NCBI RefSeq assembly: GCF_000010425.1
Contig: NC_008618.1
Coordinates: forward strand, 737,946 to 801,945
Direction: 5' to 3'
Source: Bifidobacterium adolescentis ATCC 15703
GTDB taxonomy: Bacteria; Actinomycetota; Actinomycetes; Actinomycetales; Bifidobacteriaceae
Length of the DNA stretch: 64,000 nucleotides
In this document: positions 9,336 through 17,286 of the stretch, in pieces
How the letters are laid out: each line of letters opens with the position of its first letter
Numbering within the stretch: the first letter of the stretch is position 1
Translations under genes and position numbers: made by a program
The notes under the pieces: generated by a model
Databases searched by the model: none
What the model saw: the letters and a program-made list of their open reading frames with translations, nothing else
Told to the model about the DNA's origin: nothing

Positions 9336-9379
9336 ACACGATCCAAGGCCTCTGTGCGAAAAGAGTGACCGATGAACCG

Positions 9380-10255
9380 TCAACGACGGGTCAAAGCGGT
9401 CAATTCGTCGAGATTGAGTTCGAAGCTCACGCCTCGTTCCTCATGATTCGGCTGATACTGGGTGCTTTCCATCGCATGGCGGACGAACTCGCCGGCGATG
9501 TTCGCGGCCTCGGCCAGAGGACGGCCAGCCATCACCGCGCCGCACAGCGCCGACGCGAACGCGTCGCCGGTGCCGTGGGTCATGAACGGCAGCTTGGCAT
9601 GCGCCAGCTCCTGTTTTCCGGCGACGCCCGTCGAAGCTGACGCCACATAGTTGCGAATCATGCCATCCCCTCGATCGATGCCCTTAAGCACCACGTTCTT
9701 CGCGCCGGCGGCAAGCAACGCCCCAAGAATCTCATCCACCTGCGCGTCGTCGATATCCTGGCCTGGATAGTCACGGCCCGTCAAAATGGATGCCTCGGTA
9801 AGATTCGGCATCAGCGCATCCGCGCCATCCACCAGCGTGCCCATCGCCCGACACAGCTCAGGAGTGTACGTGGCGTAGATTTCTCCGCCGTCGCCCATCA
9901 CCGGATCCACCAACCGCAAGGCATGCGGATACTCCGCGTATAGGCGTTTGATGATTGCGACCTGGTCCGCGGAACCAAGAAAACCGGAATAGACGCCATC
10001 CAAATCGACGTTCTCCTGACGCCATGCGTCCAGATAGCCGTCCAGAATCTCGGTCGTATCGTGGAACGTGAATACCTCGTAGCGCGTGTGCGCGGAAAAC
10101 AGCGCCGTCGGCACCGGACAAACGTCGCAGCCGGCCGCCGACAGAATCGGAATGGCCGCCGTCAGCGAACACTTGCCATAACCGCACATGTCATGCACCG
10201 CGGCGACGCGCGGAATATACCGCGGATCACGGTCGTACAGAATCTCATCGCTCAT
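9380..10255 (-). CDS. pdxY: Pyridoxal/pyridoxamine kinase, PfkB-like superfamily
   Basis: This cytosolic enzyme phosphorylates pyridoxal or pyridoxamine to the active cofactor, here probably part of B6 salvage. The 291-residue protein shows HDMCGYGKCSLTAAIPIL near residue 21, a signature of the Gram-positive pyridoxamine kinase group. LVDPVMGDGGEIY follows near 115 with the DPVMGD motif. THGTGDAFASALCGA near 233 carries the catalytic Asp and anion hole GTGD. The ATG at 10255 follows AGAGGTTCCGAT. The gene stands alone, divergent from metY, whose product needs pyridoxal phosphate, so the neighbours are metabolically linked. Confidence 0.9.
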   Translation of the reverse strand: MSDEILYDRDPRYIPRVAAVHDMCGYGKCSLTAAIPILSAAGCDVCPVPTALFSAHTRYEVFTFHDTTEILDGYLDAWRQENVDLDGVYSGFLGSADQVAIIKRLYAEYPHALRLVDPVMGDGGEIYATYTPELCRAMGTLVDGADALMPNLTEASILTGRDYPGQDIDDAQVDEILGALLAAGAKNVVLKGIDRGDGMIRNYVASASTGVAGKQELAHAKLPFMTHGTGDAFASALCGAVMAGRPLAEAANIAGEFVRHAMESTQYQPNHEERGVSFELNLDELTALTRR

Positions 10256-10585
10256 ATCGGAACCTCTCTTGCGATTTGCCTGCCCATGACTTTAGCCGTT
10301 CCCCTGACCTGACGCGCATCCGTTCCTCACGGTGGGTCACCGGCATGCGGGACTTCGGCGTGTCGAATGGTTCCGAATGGTTTTTTCAACGGTTGGGGGA
10401 GTGGGGAAAGCCAATGATTCCAACGGTTTATAAGGGGATATAGGCAAGTGCGATAACGTTCGGCTTGCGTTGCGCTCGCCGGCCGGTTTATTGTCGCTAC
10501 CAACACCTGGCCAAGCGCCCTACACGGCAGGGCGGGTGGCCAACCAAGACGAGAACAACGAACCCTTATCCAAGGAGAGCGCATC
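10256..10585 (+). promoter_or_regulatory. Intergenic leader of metY with a bulged hairpin
   Basis: This 330-bp gap holds no gene I can support. Near metY, TGGCCA at 10508-10513 pairs with TGGCCA at 10537-10542. GCCCT at 10517-10521 pairs with AGGGC at 10529-10533 around loop ACACGGC. Together they make a stem with a 3x3 internal loop. It ends about 43 nt before the metY start and could be a regulatory leader structure or an operator. It does not match any SAM riboswitch pattern I know. AAGGAGAG directly precedes the start codon. Confidence 0.35.
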
Positions 10586-11896
10586 ATGGCAAACAAGAAC
10601 TATCGTTTCGAAACCCTGCAGCTGCACGTCGGCCAGGAGCAGGCCGACCCGGCCACCGACTCCCGCGCGGTGCCGATCTACCAGACCACCAGCTACGTCT
10701 TCCACAACTTCGACCACGCCGAGGCCCGCTTCGGACTGGCGGACCCGGGCAACATCTACGGACGTCTGACCAACTCCACCCAGGGCGTGTTCGAAGACCG
10801 CATCGCGGCCCTCGAAGGCGGCACCGCGGGCCTGGCCGTCGCGTCCGGCGCGGCCGCCGTGGAATACGCGGTGCGCAACATCACCCAGTCCGGCGACCAC
10901 ATCGTCGCAGCCAAGAACGTGTACGGCGGCACCTTCAACCTGCTGCGCCACACCCTGCCGCGCGACGGCATCACCACCACCTTCGTCTCCGCCGAGAACC
11001 CGCAGGAGTTCGAGGACGCCATCCAGGAGAACACCAAGCTCGTCTACTTCGAGACCTTCGGCAACCCGAACGCCGACCTGCCCGACTTCGAGGCCATCAC
11101 CGCCATCGCCCACAAGCACCACCTGCCGGTGATCGTGGACAACACCTTCGCCTCCCCGTACCTGTTCCGCCCGCTGGAGCACGGCGCCGACGTCGTTGTG
11201 GAATCCGCCACCAAGTTCATCGGCGGCCACGGCACCACCCTCGGCGGCGTGATCGTGGAAGGCGGCAAGTTCAACTGGGCCGAAGTGCCGGGCAAGTTCC
11301 CGACCCTGACCGAGCCGGATCCGTCCTACCATGGCCTGAACTTCTATGAGGCCCTCGGCGGCGCCGCCTTCGTGACCCGCGTGCGCGCCATCCTGCTGCG
11401 CGACACCGGCGCCACCCTGTCCCCGTTCGCGGCCTTCCTGCTGCTGCAGGGCACCGAAACCCTGTCCCTGCGCGTCGAACGCCACGTCCAGAACGCGCTG
11501 AAGGTCATCGACTACCTGAAGACCGTGCCGGAGGTCGAGTCCATCTCCCACCCGTCCATCGAAGGCCGCAAGGACAACGACCTGTACAAGAAGTACTTCC
11601 CGAACGGCGGCGGTTCCATCTTCACCTTCGACATCAAGGGCGGCAAGGACGCGGCACGCGTGTTCATCGACAACCTGCACCTGTTCAGCCTGCTGGCCAA
11701 TGTGGCCGACGCCAAGAGCCTCGTGATCCACCCGGCCTCCACCACGCACTCCCAGGAGACGTTGGAGGAGCTCGAGGACCAGGGCATCCACCAGGGCACC
11801 ATCCGCCTGTCCATCGGACTGGAGAACATCGACGACATCATCGAGGACCTCGAAAGCGGCTTCAAGGCCTTGCGCGAATCCGGTCTGGCCAAGTGA
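10586..11896 (+). CDS. metY: O-acetylhomoserine sulfhydrylase / aminocarboxypropyltransferase
   Basis: This PLP enzyme makes homocysteine (or methionine) from an O-acyl-homoserine and sulfide (or methanethiol). The 436-residue length and the start [12 protein letters not shown] fit the MetY group of the Cys/Met metabolism family better than Met[19 protein letters not shown] and [10 protein letters not shown] are family motifs, and [10 protein letters not shown] near 207-216 carries the PLP-binding Lys210. Codon use is strongly biased to C-ending codons, so expression is probably high. The ATG is preceded by AAGGAGAGCGCATC. It is monocistronic, with a leader hairpin upstream and a strong stem-loop downstream. 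Confidence 0.93.
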   Translation: MANKNYRFETLQLHVGQEQADPATDSRAVPIYQTTSYVFHNFDHAEARFGLADPGNIYGRLTNSTQGVFEDRIAALEGGTAGLAVASGAAAVEYAVRNITQSGDHIVAAKNVYGGTFNLLRHTLPRDGITTTFVSAENPQEFEDAIQENTKLVYFETFGNPNADLPDFEAITAIAHKHHLPVIVDNTFASPYLFRPLEHGADVVVESATKFIGGHGTTLGGVIVEGGKFNWAEVPGKFPTLTEPDPSYHGLNFYEALGGAAFVTRVRAILLRDTGATLSPFAAFLLLQGTETLSLRVERHVQNALKVIDYLKTVPEVESISHPSIEGRKDNDLYKKYFPNGGGSIFTFDIKGGKDAARVFIDNLHLFSLLANVADAKSLVIHPASTTHSQETLEELEDQGIHQGTIRLSIGLENIDDIIEDLESGFKALRESGLAK

Positions 11897-11916
11897 CTTT
11901 GGTCTGAAACAACTGT

Positions 11917-11962
11917 CGGGCGGTCCGCTGCACCATGAGAAGGGGGTGTTGCGGGCCGCCCG
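11917..11962 (+). terminator. Stem-loop downstream of metY
   Basis: CGGGCGGTCCGC at 11917-11928 pairs with GCGGGCCGCCCG at 11951-11962, a 12-bp stem with one G-T pair and a 22-nt loop. Only a short T-run follows, so termination is inferred from its position after the stop codon. Confidence 0.6.
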
Positions 11963-12007
11963 CTTTGCACTGCGCTTGTAACGCGGATGGGATAAAATTT
12001 TCGCTTG

Positions 12008-12028
12008 TTGCGATATGGTATGTCGCAA
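12008..12028. promoter_or_regulatory. Dyad operator candidate upstream of the ECF S component
   Basis: TTGCGATAT at 12008-12016 and ATGTCGCAA at 12020-12028 form a 9-bp inverted repeat with one mismatch around GGT. It lies about 100 nt before the start codon in an AT-rich leader. A second imperfect dyad, TGCGATTT / AAATCGTA, follows at about 12053-12074. The nearby Lrp-like regulator is a candidate ligand, which is inference. Confidence 0.4.
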
Positions 12029-12129
12029 TTTGATACATCGAAAGAAATTCCTTGCGATTTCTTTACAAATCGTAGGAAAAGCAAGATGATTTTGCTATTT
12101 TGGTAAAAAAGAGAGAAGAAGACTGTATT

Positions 12130-12681
12130 ATGGCGCAGGACGTCAAGAACGATATCAAGAAAGCTATTCAGGTCAACACCATCCCGTTGATCGCCATCAT
12201 GACCGCGGTCACCACCGTGCTGACCATGTTCGTGAAGATTCCGACCCCGACCCGTGGATACCTCAACCTGTCCGACACGATGATTTTCTTCAGCTCCTAT
12301 GCGTTCGGCCCGTGGGTCGGCGGCATCGTCGGCGGTCTTGGACCGGCGTTGTCCGACCTCATCTCGGGATACCCGCAGTGGGCAATCTTCACCTTCATCA
12401 TCGACGGTCTGCAGGCGGTGCTCGTGGGTCTGCTGGTCCGTGAATTCAAACCGGCCAACGTCGTCATCGGCTCTCTGGTGGCCGGCGTGTGGAAGGTGTT
12501 CGGCTACTTCATCGCCGGCGGCATCCTGTCCGGCTTCGGTCCGGCCCTAGGCGAAATCATCGGCAACTCATTCCAGATGGTTGTCGGCCTGATCGTTGGC
12601 TTCGCACTGTTCTCCGCAGTGCGCAAGGCTTATCCGCCGCTGGTGCGACTCGGCAACCTCAGCGTCAAGGCCGGCGAGTGA
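12130..12681 (+). CDS. ECF transporter substrate-binding membrane (S) component
   Basis: S components capture a vitamin or related small molecule and pass it through the energy-coupling module EcfA-A'-T. The 183-residue protein is almost all membrane helices (about six). It has the pattern of the riboflavin-type S family (PF07155-like): PTPTRGYLNLSDTMIFFSS near the start, then FGPWVGGIVGGLGPALSDL and IGNSFQMVVGL. The ATG at 12130 follows a purine-rich AGAGAGAAGAAG. Cognate A and T genes follow after a terminator, so this S is likely their partner, but shared use with other S proteins is common. I cannot name the substrate. The leader is AT-rich and holds inverted repeats. Confidence 0.82.
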   Translation: MAQDVKNDIKKAIQVNTIPLIAIMTAVTTVLTMFVKIPTPTRGYLNLSDTMIFFSSYAFGPWVGGIVGGLGPALSDLISGYPQWAIFTFIIDGLQAVLVGLLVREFKPANVVIGSLVAGVWKVFGYFIAGGILSGFGPALGEIIGNSFQMVVGLIVGFALFSAVRKAYPPLVRLGNLSVKAGE

Positions 12682-12697
12682 TACATTATTGTCTTGC

Positions 12698-12752
12698 ATA
12701 AATAAAGCCCGTGGGTTCACCGATGAACGGCGATTCCACGGGCTTTATTTAT
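12698..12752 (+). terminator. Strong hairpin between the ECF S gene and the A-A' gene
   Basis: ATAAATAAAGCCCGTGG at 12698-12714 pairs perfectly with CCACGGGCTTTATTTAT at 12736-12752 around a 21-nt loop, a 17-bp stem whose 3' arm ends in a T-rich tract. It should end or attenuate the S-component message and make A-A'-T expression partly separate. Confidence 0.85.
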
Positions 12753-12838
12753 ACATATTCGTTCATATAGTATCCGTAGTGGCTGTGTTCGCGGCCGGTG
12801 CAATGGGCTGATGTGCTGAAAGATATGGAGAAGAGCGC

Positions 12839-14464
12839 ATGATCACGGTACGTGATTTGAGTTGGCAGTATGAGCCATTGGTGGATGGCGGCAAGCCGGT
12901 GGATAGCCTCAAGCATGTCAGCTTCGATATCAAATCAGGCTCGTTCGTGGGCGTCATCGGACCGACCGGCGCCGGCAAATCCACCCTGTGCATGGCTTTG
13001 GCCGGAATCATCCCGAATCTGGCGGACGGCACCATGACCGGACTGGTGGAAGTCAACGGCATGAACACCAGCCGTCATTCCGTATCGGCGTTGTCCGAAC
13101 GTATCGGCTACGTGCAGCAGGATCCCGAAGCGCAGCTGTTCTGCGCGAGCGTTGAGGATGAGATCGCCTTTCCTTTGGAAAACCGCGGCATCGCACCGGA
13201 CATCATCGACAAGCAGATCGACGTCATGCTCGATCTGGTCGGCATGACCGGCTACCGCAAGCGCGTGCCGGCCAGCCTGTCGGGCGGGCAGATGCAGCGT
13301 GTGGCCATCGCGGCGGCATTGGCGGCGGAACCCGACGTGCTCATCCTTGACGAACCGACTGCGGCGCTCGATCCGGAAGGCAAGCAGGAAGTCTTCGATG
13401 TGCTTGAACGCATCCGGCAGACCCGTTCCATGACGGTGATCATGGCGGAACAGGACACGGAGCATATCGCCTATTGGGCCGACCAAGTATTGTTCATGGT
13501 CAATGGGGAATTGGTGCGCAACGGCGACGCCAGCCTGTTCGTCCGTGAAAAAGGACTGCTGGAATCCTCCGGCGTGCAGGTCGCGGACGATCCGCTGCCG
13601 CAGGTCAAGGCCGTACAGCAGGGCAAAAAGCATAAGAAGGACAAAAAGAATCAGCCGGAACGGTCCAAGGACGTGGTCATCAGCCTGGACCATGTCTCCT
13701 ACCAATATGAGCGCGGCGGCAATGCATCGAAAGCTCTGGACGACGTGACGTTCGACATCGAACGTGGCTCATTCATCGGACTCATCGGACGTAACGGCTC
13801 CGGCAAGACCACACTCGCCAAACATCTGAACGGACTGATCCGACCCACGCAGGGCACGGTGACGGTGGATGGGCTCGACGCCTCCAAACACAGCGTCGGC
13901 GAAATGGCGGCCCACGTCGGATTCGTCTTCCAGAATCCCGACCATCAGATCTTCTGCTCCACCACCAAGGAGGAAATCGCATTCGGTCCTACCGCGCTTG
14001 GACTGGACGGAGCCACCGTGTTCAAACGCGTCGACGAGATGCTGACGCTGTTCGACCTGCACCGTTATGAAGACGTCTCGCCGGCCACGCTCGGCTACGG
14101 CGAACGCCGTGCGGTGGCGCTGTCATCCGTGCTTGCAATGCGCACGCCGATCCTCGTGCTCGACGAGCCTACGGCCGGTCTCGACCACCGTCTCGCAGCA
14201 CGCTTCCTCGGCACCATCGAGAAACTCAACCAGCGCGGCGTCACCATCGTCATGATCAGCCACGACATGCGCGCGGTATACCGGTACTGCACGCATGTGC
14301 TGGAATTGGAGGACGGAAAAGTCGTGCAGTATGGGCCGATCGACAGGTCCGAAGCGGCGCAGAAGCAATCTCGGACCATCCGCAAACCGCGTAAATCCAA
14401 TGGGCCCGTTTCGGCGACGCATGTGCTGCTGAAAGTCACCAAGCATGAGGAAGGACGACACTGA
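12839..14464 (+). CDS. ecfA: ECF transporter fused A-A' ATPase
   Basis: This single chain holds both nucleotide-binding domains that power ECF uptake. Domain 1 (residues ~1-245) has Walker A GPTGAGKST at 41-49, signature LSGGQMQR and Walker B VLILDEPTAALD. A Lys-rich linker follows (KKHKKDKKNQ). Domain 2 (~290-510) has Walker A GRNGSGKTT, Walker B ILVLDEPTAGLD, and a divergent signature LGYGERRA in place of LSGGQ. The 541-residue length fits a fused pair, whereas many organisms use two genes. GGAG lies 8 nt before the ATG. The stop overlaps the next start (TGATG), so A-A' and T are translationally coupled. Confidence 0.92.
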   Translation: MITVRDLSWQYEPLVDGGKPVDSLKHVSFDIKSGSFVGVIGPTGAGKSTLCMALAGIIPNLADGTMTGLVEVNGMNTSRHSVSALSERIGYVQQDPEAQLFCASVEDEIAFPLENRGIAPDIIDKQIDVMLDLVGMTGYRKRVPASLSGGQMQRVAIAAALAAEPDVLILDEPTAALDPEGKQEVFDVLERIRQTRSMTVIMAEQDTEHIAYWADQVLFMVNGELVRNGDASLFVREKGLLESSGVQVADDPLPQVKAVQQGKKHKKDKKNQPERSKDVVISLDHVSYQYERGGNASKALDDVTFDIERGSFIGLIGRNGSGKTTLAKHLNGLIRPTQGTVTVDGLDASKHSVGEMAAHVGFVFQNPDHQIFCSTTKEEIAFGPTALGLDGATVFKRVDEMLTLFDLHRYEDVSPATLGYGERRAVALSSVLAMRTPILVLDEPTAGLDHRLAARFLGTIEKLNQRGVTIVMISHDMRAVYRYCTHVLELEDGKVVQYGPIDRSEAAQKQSRTIRKPRKSNGPVSATHVLLKVTKHEEGRH

Positions 14465-15276
14465 TGGACGCCGATTTGTATGTACCGGGCGACGGCTGGC
14501 TGCATCGCGCCGACCCCCGTGTGAAATTCCTCATCACCGTGGTCATGTTGGTGTTGTGCCTGGTATGGCGCAACTGGGCGTTCATACTTGACGTTCTGAT
14601 CATCGAACATCTCATGCTCATCACCGACGGCGTGCCGCTGAAACGCATCGGCTGGGTGTGGAAGATCCTCGCCGTGATCATCGTGTTCATCGTGGTGCTC
14701 TGGCCGATTTTCGACCCATCCGGCACGCACGTGCTGTGGCAGTGGGGATGGCTGAAACTCACGCGAGAGAACCTCGTCATGGCCGCGGTGATGGGATTGC
14801 GCATTCCGGCGCTCGGATTCGCGTGCTTCCTCACGTTGTTCACCACCAGCCAGACCAAGCTGATCCGAGGGCTCACCTCCCTGGGCATGCCGTACAAGGC
14901 CGGACTCACGCTCGCCACCGCGCTGCGCTACATTCCGGTGTTCTTCTCCATCTTCCAATCCGTATCGGCCGCGCAACGGGCCCGCGGACTCGACTTGAAC
15001 GGCAAGAAAGACGCCACCGGCAAGAAACGCAACGTATTCGTACGCTTGGTGGACCGGTTCAAATCGTATCTGCCCATCATCATCGCGGTGCTGATCCGCG
15101 CCTACAAAATGAGCCAAAGCGTCGGCTGGGCTATGGAATCGCGCGGGCTCAACCTCCAAGGCGTGAGACGCACCTACCGCATACAGCTGAAGATGAGACT
15201 CTCCGATTGGATCATCCTTGCGGTCACTGCCGCCGCGACGACAGGCAGCATCTGGCTGATGCTGTGGCAGTTCTGA
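14464..15276 (+). CDS. ecfT: ECF transporter transmembrane (T) component
   Basis: EcfT joins the ATPases to the S component through two coupling helices. The 270-residue protein starts with DLYVPGDGWLHRADPRVKF, a typical EcfT opening, followed by membrane helices up to about residue 115. The cytosolic coupling region shows the two Ala/Ser-Arg-Gly motifs, ARGLDLNG near 175 and SRGLNLQGVRR near 225, which dock in the ATPase grooves. A final membrane helix ends the chain. It overlaps ecfA by one base and is followed 9 nt later by the Lrp-like regulator, so the three are one operon. Confidence 0.9.
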   Translation: MDADLYVPGDGWLHRADPRVKFLITVVMLVLCLVWRNWAFILDVLIIEHLMLITDGVPLKRIGWVWKILAVIIVFIVVLWPIFDPSGTHVLWQWGWLKLTRENLVMAAVMGLRIPALGFACFLTLFTTSQTKLIRGLTSLGMPYKAGLTLATALRYIPVFFSIFQSVSAAQRARGLDLNGKKDATGKKRNVFVRLVDRFKSYLPIIIAVLIRAYKMSQSVGWAMESRGLNLQGVRRTYRIQLKMRLSDWIILAVTAAATTGSIWLMLWQF

Positions 15277-15285
15277 GGTAGGCCA

Positions 15286-16305
15286 ATGTTCCAGAACGAA
15301 CAACGCATCACCATCACCGCACGCGACCTGAAAGTGGTCTCGGCCCTGCAATGCGACGGCCGCATGACCATGCAGGCGCTTGCCGACAAGGTCGGCATTT
15401 CCGTATACGCGGCTACGGAAAGCTACCGCAGGCTTACGGAATCCAACATCATGAGCATCGTGCCGGTATGCAATCCGTTGAACCTAGGCAACTACAGCCA
15501 GGTGCTGGTGGGCCTGCGCATCAACGGCAACCTCGACAAGGCGCTTGCCATGCTCAAATCCATGCCGCAGGTCACGTATGTGGTCTGCGCGTTGGGCGAT
15601 GCCGACATCATCGCCGAAGCCGTCGTGTATTCCGCCGAAGGCATGGACCATTTCCTTAAGCATGATCTGCGCGCATTGCCGGGATTGACACGTCTGCAGG
15701 TGTTCTCCTGCGGACGGCTGGTACTTGACGACCACAACGTCAGCGTGGTCAACCGGCTCCTGGCCGCGCATGGCGAGACCGGTTTCCTGACCAAACGTGA
15801 GGCGAGCGTTGGCACTGGCATTCCCGCACACCGTCTGGATATGCGCTTCGTGCGTACGTTCAACGAGTTGCAGCATGACGGCAGAGCCAGCTATGCGACG
15901 TTGGGGGAGCGGCTTGGCGTGACGCATACCGCGATTCGTGGGCGCATCAAGAAGCTGGAGGAATCCGGCGTGATGCGCATCATGGCCACCGTCAGCCCCA
16001 TGCGTTTGGGTGGATTCCGTCAAGCGTTCCTCGGCCTCGGTGTGAAACCGCCTTATCGGCTCGACACCGAACAGCTGCTGGCGATCGATGAGGTGACGTA
16101 TGCGATGAGCGGCGTCGGATTGAACGGCGCCGATTACCTGATCGAGGTCATCGCCGACACCGACGAGGACCTATGGCGCGTGGTGGACGAGTCTATTCGA
16201 CCATTGCCAGGCGTGGAGCAGGCCTGGTGGGCTTCCACCGTCAGCGTGGAAAAAGAGTCGTACTGGCTCGAACCTCCGCAGGATGGTGTGCTCCTCGACG
16301 ATTGA
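15286..16305 (+). CDS. Tandem-duplicated Lrp/AsnC-type transcriptional regulator
   Basis: Lrp/AsnC proteins are usually about 150 residues: one helix-turn-helix and one ligand-sensing RAM domain. This 339-residue protein holds two copies head to tail. The first HTH is near residues 10-55 (RDLKVVSALQCDGRMTMQAL), followed by a RAM-like half with VVCALGDADI. A second HTH lies near 185-235 (HDGRASYATLGERLGVTHTA), followed by a RAM-like half with YAMSGVGLNGADYLIEV. Proteins of this build are seen in actinobacteria. It sits 9 nt behind ecfT in the same operon, so it may sense the transported compound or a product and control the ECF genes. The target sites are unknown. The dyad at 12008-12028 is a candidate. 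Confidence 0.85.
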   Translation: MFQNEQRITITARDLKVVSALQCDGRMTMQALADKVGISVYAATESYRRLTESNIMSIVPVCNPLNLGNYSQVLVGLRINGNLDKALAMLKSMPQVTYVVCALGDADIIAEAVVYSAEGMDHFLKHDLRALPGLTRLQVFSCGRLVLDDHNVSVVNRLLAAHGETGFLTKREASVGTGIPAHRLDMRFVRTFNELQHDGRASYATLGERLGVTHTAIRGRIKKLEESGVMRIMATVSPMRLGGFRQAFLGLGVKPPYRLDTEQLLAIDEVTYAMSGVGLNGADYLIEVIADTDEDLWRVVDESIRPLPGVEQAWWASTVSVEKESYWLEPPQDGVLLDD

Positions 16306-16333
16306 TGAATCAATGGCATGGGGCGTCTCATTT

Positions 16334-16362
16334 TTGCTCATTCTCAAGGATGAGATGATAAT
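16334..16362 (+). promoter_or_regulatory. Promoter with a dyad in the spacer, upstream of the ABC exporter
   Basis: TTGCTC at 16334-16339 and GATAAT at 16357-16362 are 17 bp apart. Between them CTCAT (16337-16341) and ATGAG (16350-16354) form an inverted repeat around the spacer centre, which is where a repressor or activator could bind. The ABC ATPase start is 75 nt downstream. Confidence 0.55.
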
Positions 16363-16437
16363 TCAGACCAACGCATGATATTCGAATCAGCTGTTTTTCC
16401 GTAATTTTGGAGGTAATCCAAAGAAAGGAATGACAGC

Positions 16438-17229
16438 ATGGATATCAGGGACACCATCAAAGCTACCAATACGGCCATTGCAGCAGTGGATCTTGTGAAG
16501 GACTACGGTTCCGGAAATAACACGGTGCATGCGTTGCGTGGCGTCAACGTCGCTTTCGAAAAAGGAAAATTCACGGCGATTATGGGACCGTCCGGTTCTG
16601 GCAAATCCACGCTGATGCACACTCTGGCCGGCCTTGACTCGGCCACCAGCGGCCACATCATGTTCGATGGCAAGGACCTGACCCGTATGAACGATGACCA
16701 GCTGACATTGCTGCGCCGTCACCAGATCGGCTTCATCTTCCAAAGCTTCAACCTGCTGCCGATGTTCACCGCCGAACAGAACATCGTCATGCCGCTTACC
16801 CTTGCCGGCGAGAAGCCGGACCGCCAGTGGCTCAACCTGCTGGTCGAAACGCTTGGACTGAAGGAGCGTCTGAACCATCGTCCGAACGAACTGTCCGGTG
16901 GCCAGCAGCAGCGCGTCGCCATCGCACGCGCGCTCATCACCAAGCCGCAGCTCGTGTTCGCCGACGAACCGACCGGCAACCTCGACTCCGTGTCCAGCGC
17001 GGAAGTATTGAGCTTCCTCAAACGCTCCGTGAACGAACTCGGCCAGACCATCATCATGGTCACCCACGATGCCGTCGCAGCCTCCTACGCGGACCGCGCC
17101 ATCGTGTTCGCCGACGGGCAGATTGTGGCCGACGTCGACCAGCCAAGCGCCGAGCAGATGAACGATCTGCTGATGAAGGAGCGCGAATCGGCCACGCAGA
17201 CCATATACCCCGCCCGCCACGCCGGCTGA
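16438..17229 (+). CDS. MacB/LolD-type ABC transporter ATP-binding protein
   Basis: This is the ATPase of an ABC system that works with FtsX-fold permeases. These systems often export peptides or antibiotics or act as mechanotransmitters. The 263-residue protein has Walker A GPSGSGKST near 47-55, the Q-loop in FIFQSFNLLPMFTA, signature LSGGQQQRVAIARAL, Walker B VFADEPTGNLD and the H-loop in MVTHDA. All are characteristic of the MacB/LolD/DevA group. AAAGGA lies 8 nt before the ATG. The permease gene starts 57 nt downstream. The two-component genes that face the operon could regulate it, as in many Gram-positive peptide-stress exporters. Confidence 0.93.
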   Translation: MDIRDTIKATNTAIAAVDLVKDYGSGNNTVHALRGVNVAFEKGKFTAIMGPSGSGKSTLMHTLAGLDSATSGHIMFDGKDLTRMNDDQLTLLRRHQIGFIFQSFNLLPMFTAEQNIVMPLTLAGEKPDRQWLNLLVETLGLKERLNHRPNELSGGQQQRVAIARALITKPQLVFADEPTGNLDSVSSAEVLSFLKRSVNELGQTIIMVTHDAVAASYADRAIVFADGQIVADVDQPSAEQMNDLLMKERESATQTIYPARHAG

Positions 17230-17286
17230 CGCATTTCGTAAAACCCGCTTTCGCAAAATGTACTTGAAGAAGGAAACCGAACTCCC

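Noticed and set aside
10256..10585. SAM riboswitch before metY
   Set aside because: No conserved SAM-I, SAM-II or SAM-IV core was seen; only one bulged hairpin.
10520..12028. A 502-codon open frame on the minus strand over metY
   Set aside because: Antisense shadow of a C-ending-codon gene; the product is low-complexity with no motif.
11963..12129. Riboswitch before the ECF S component
   Set aside because: The leader is AT-rich with small dyads, but I could not match a known TPP, FMN, preQ1 or cobalamin core.
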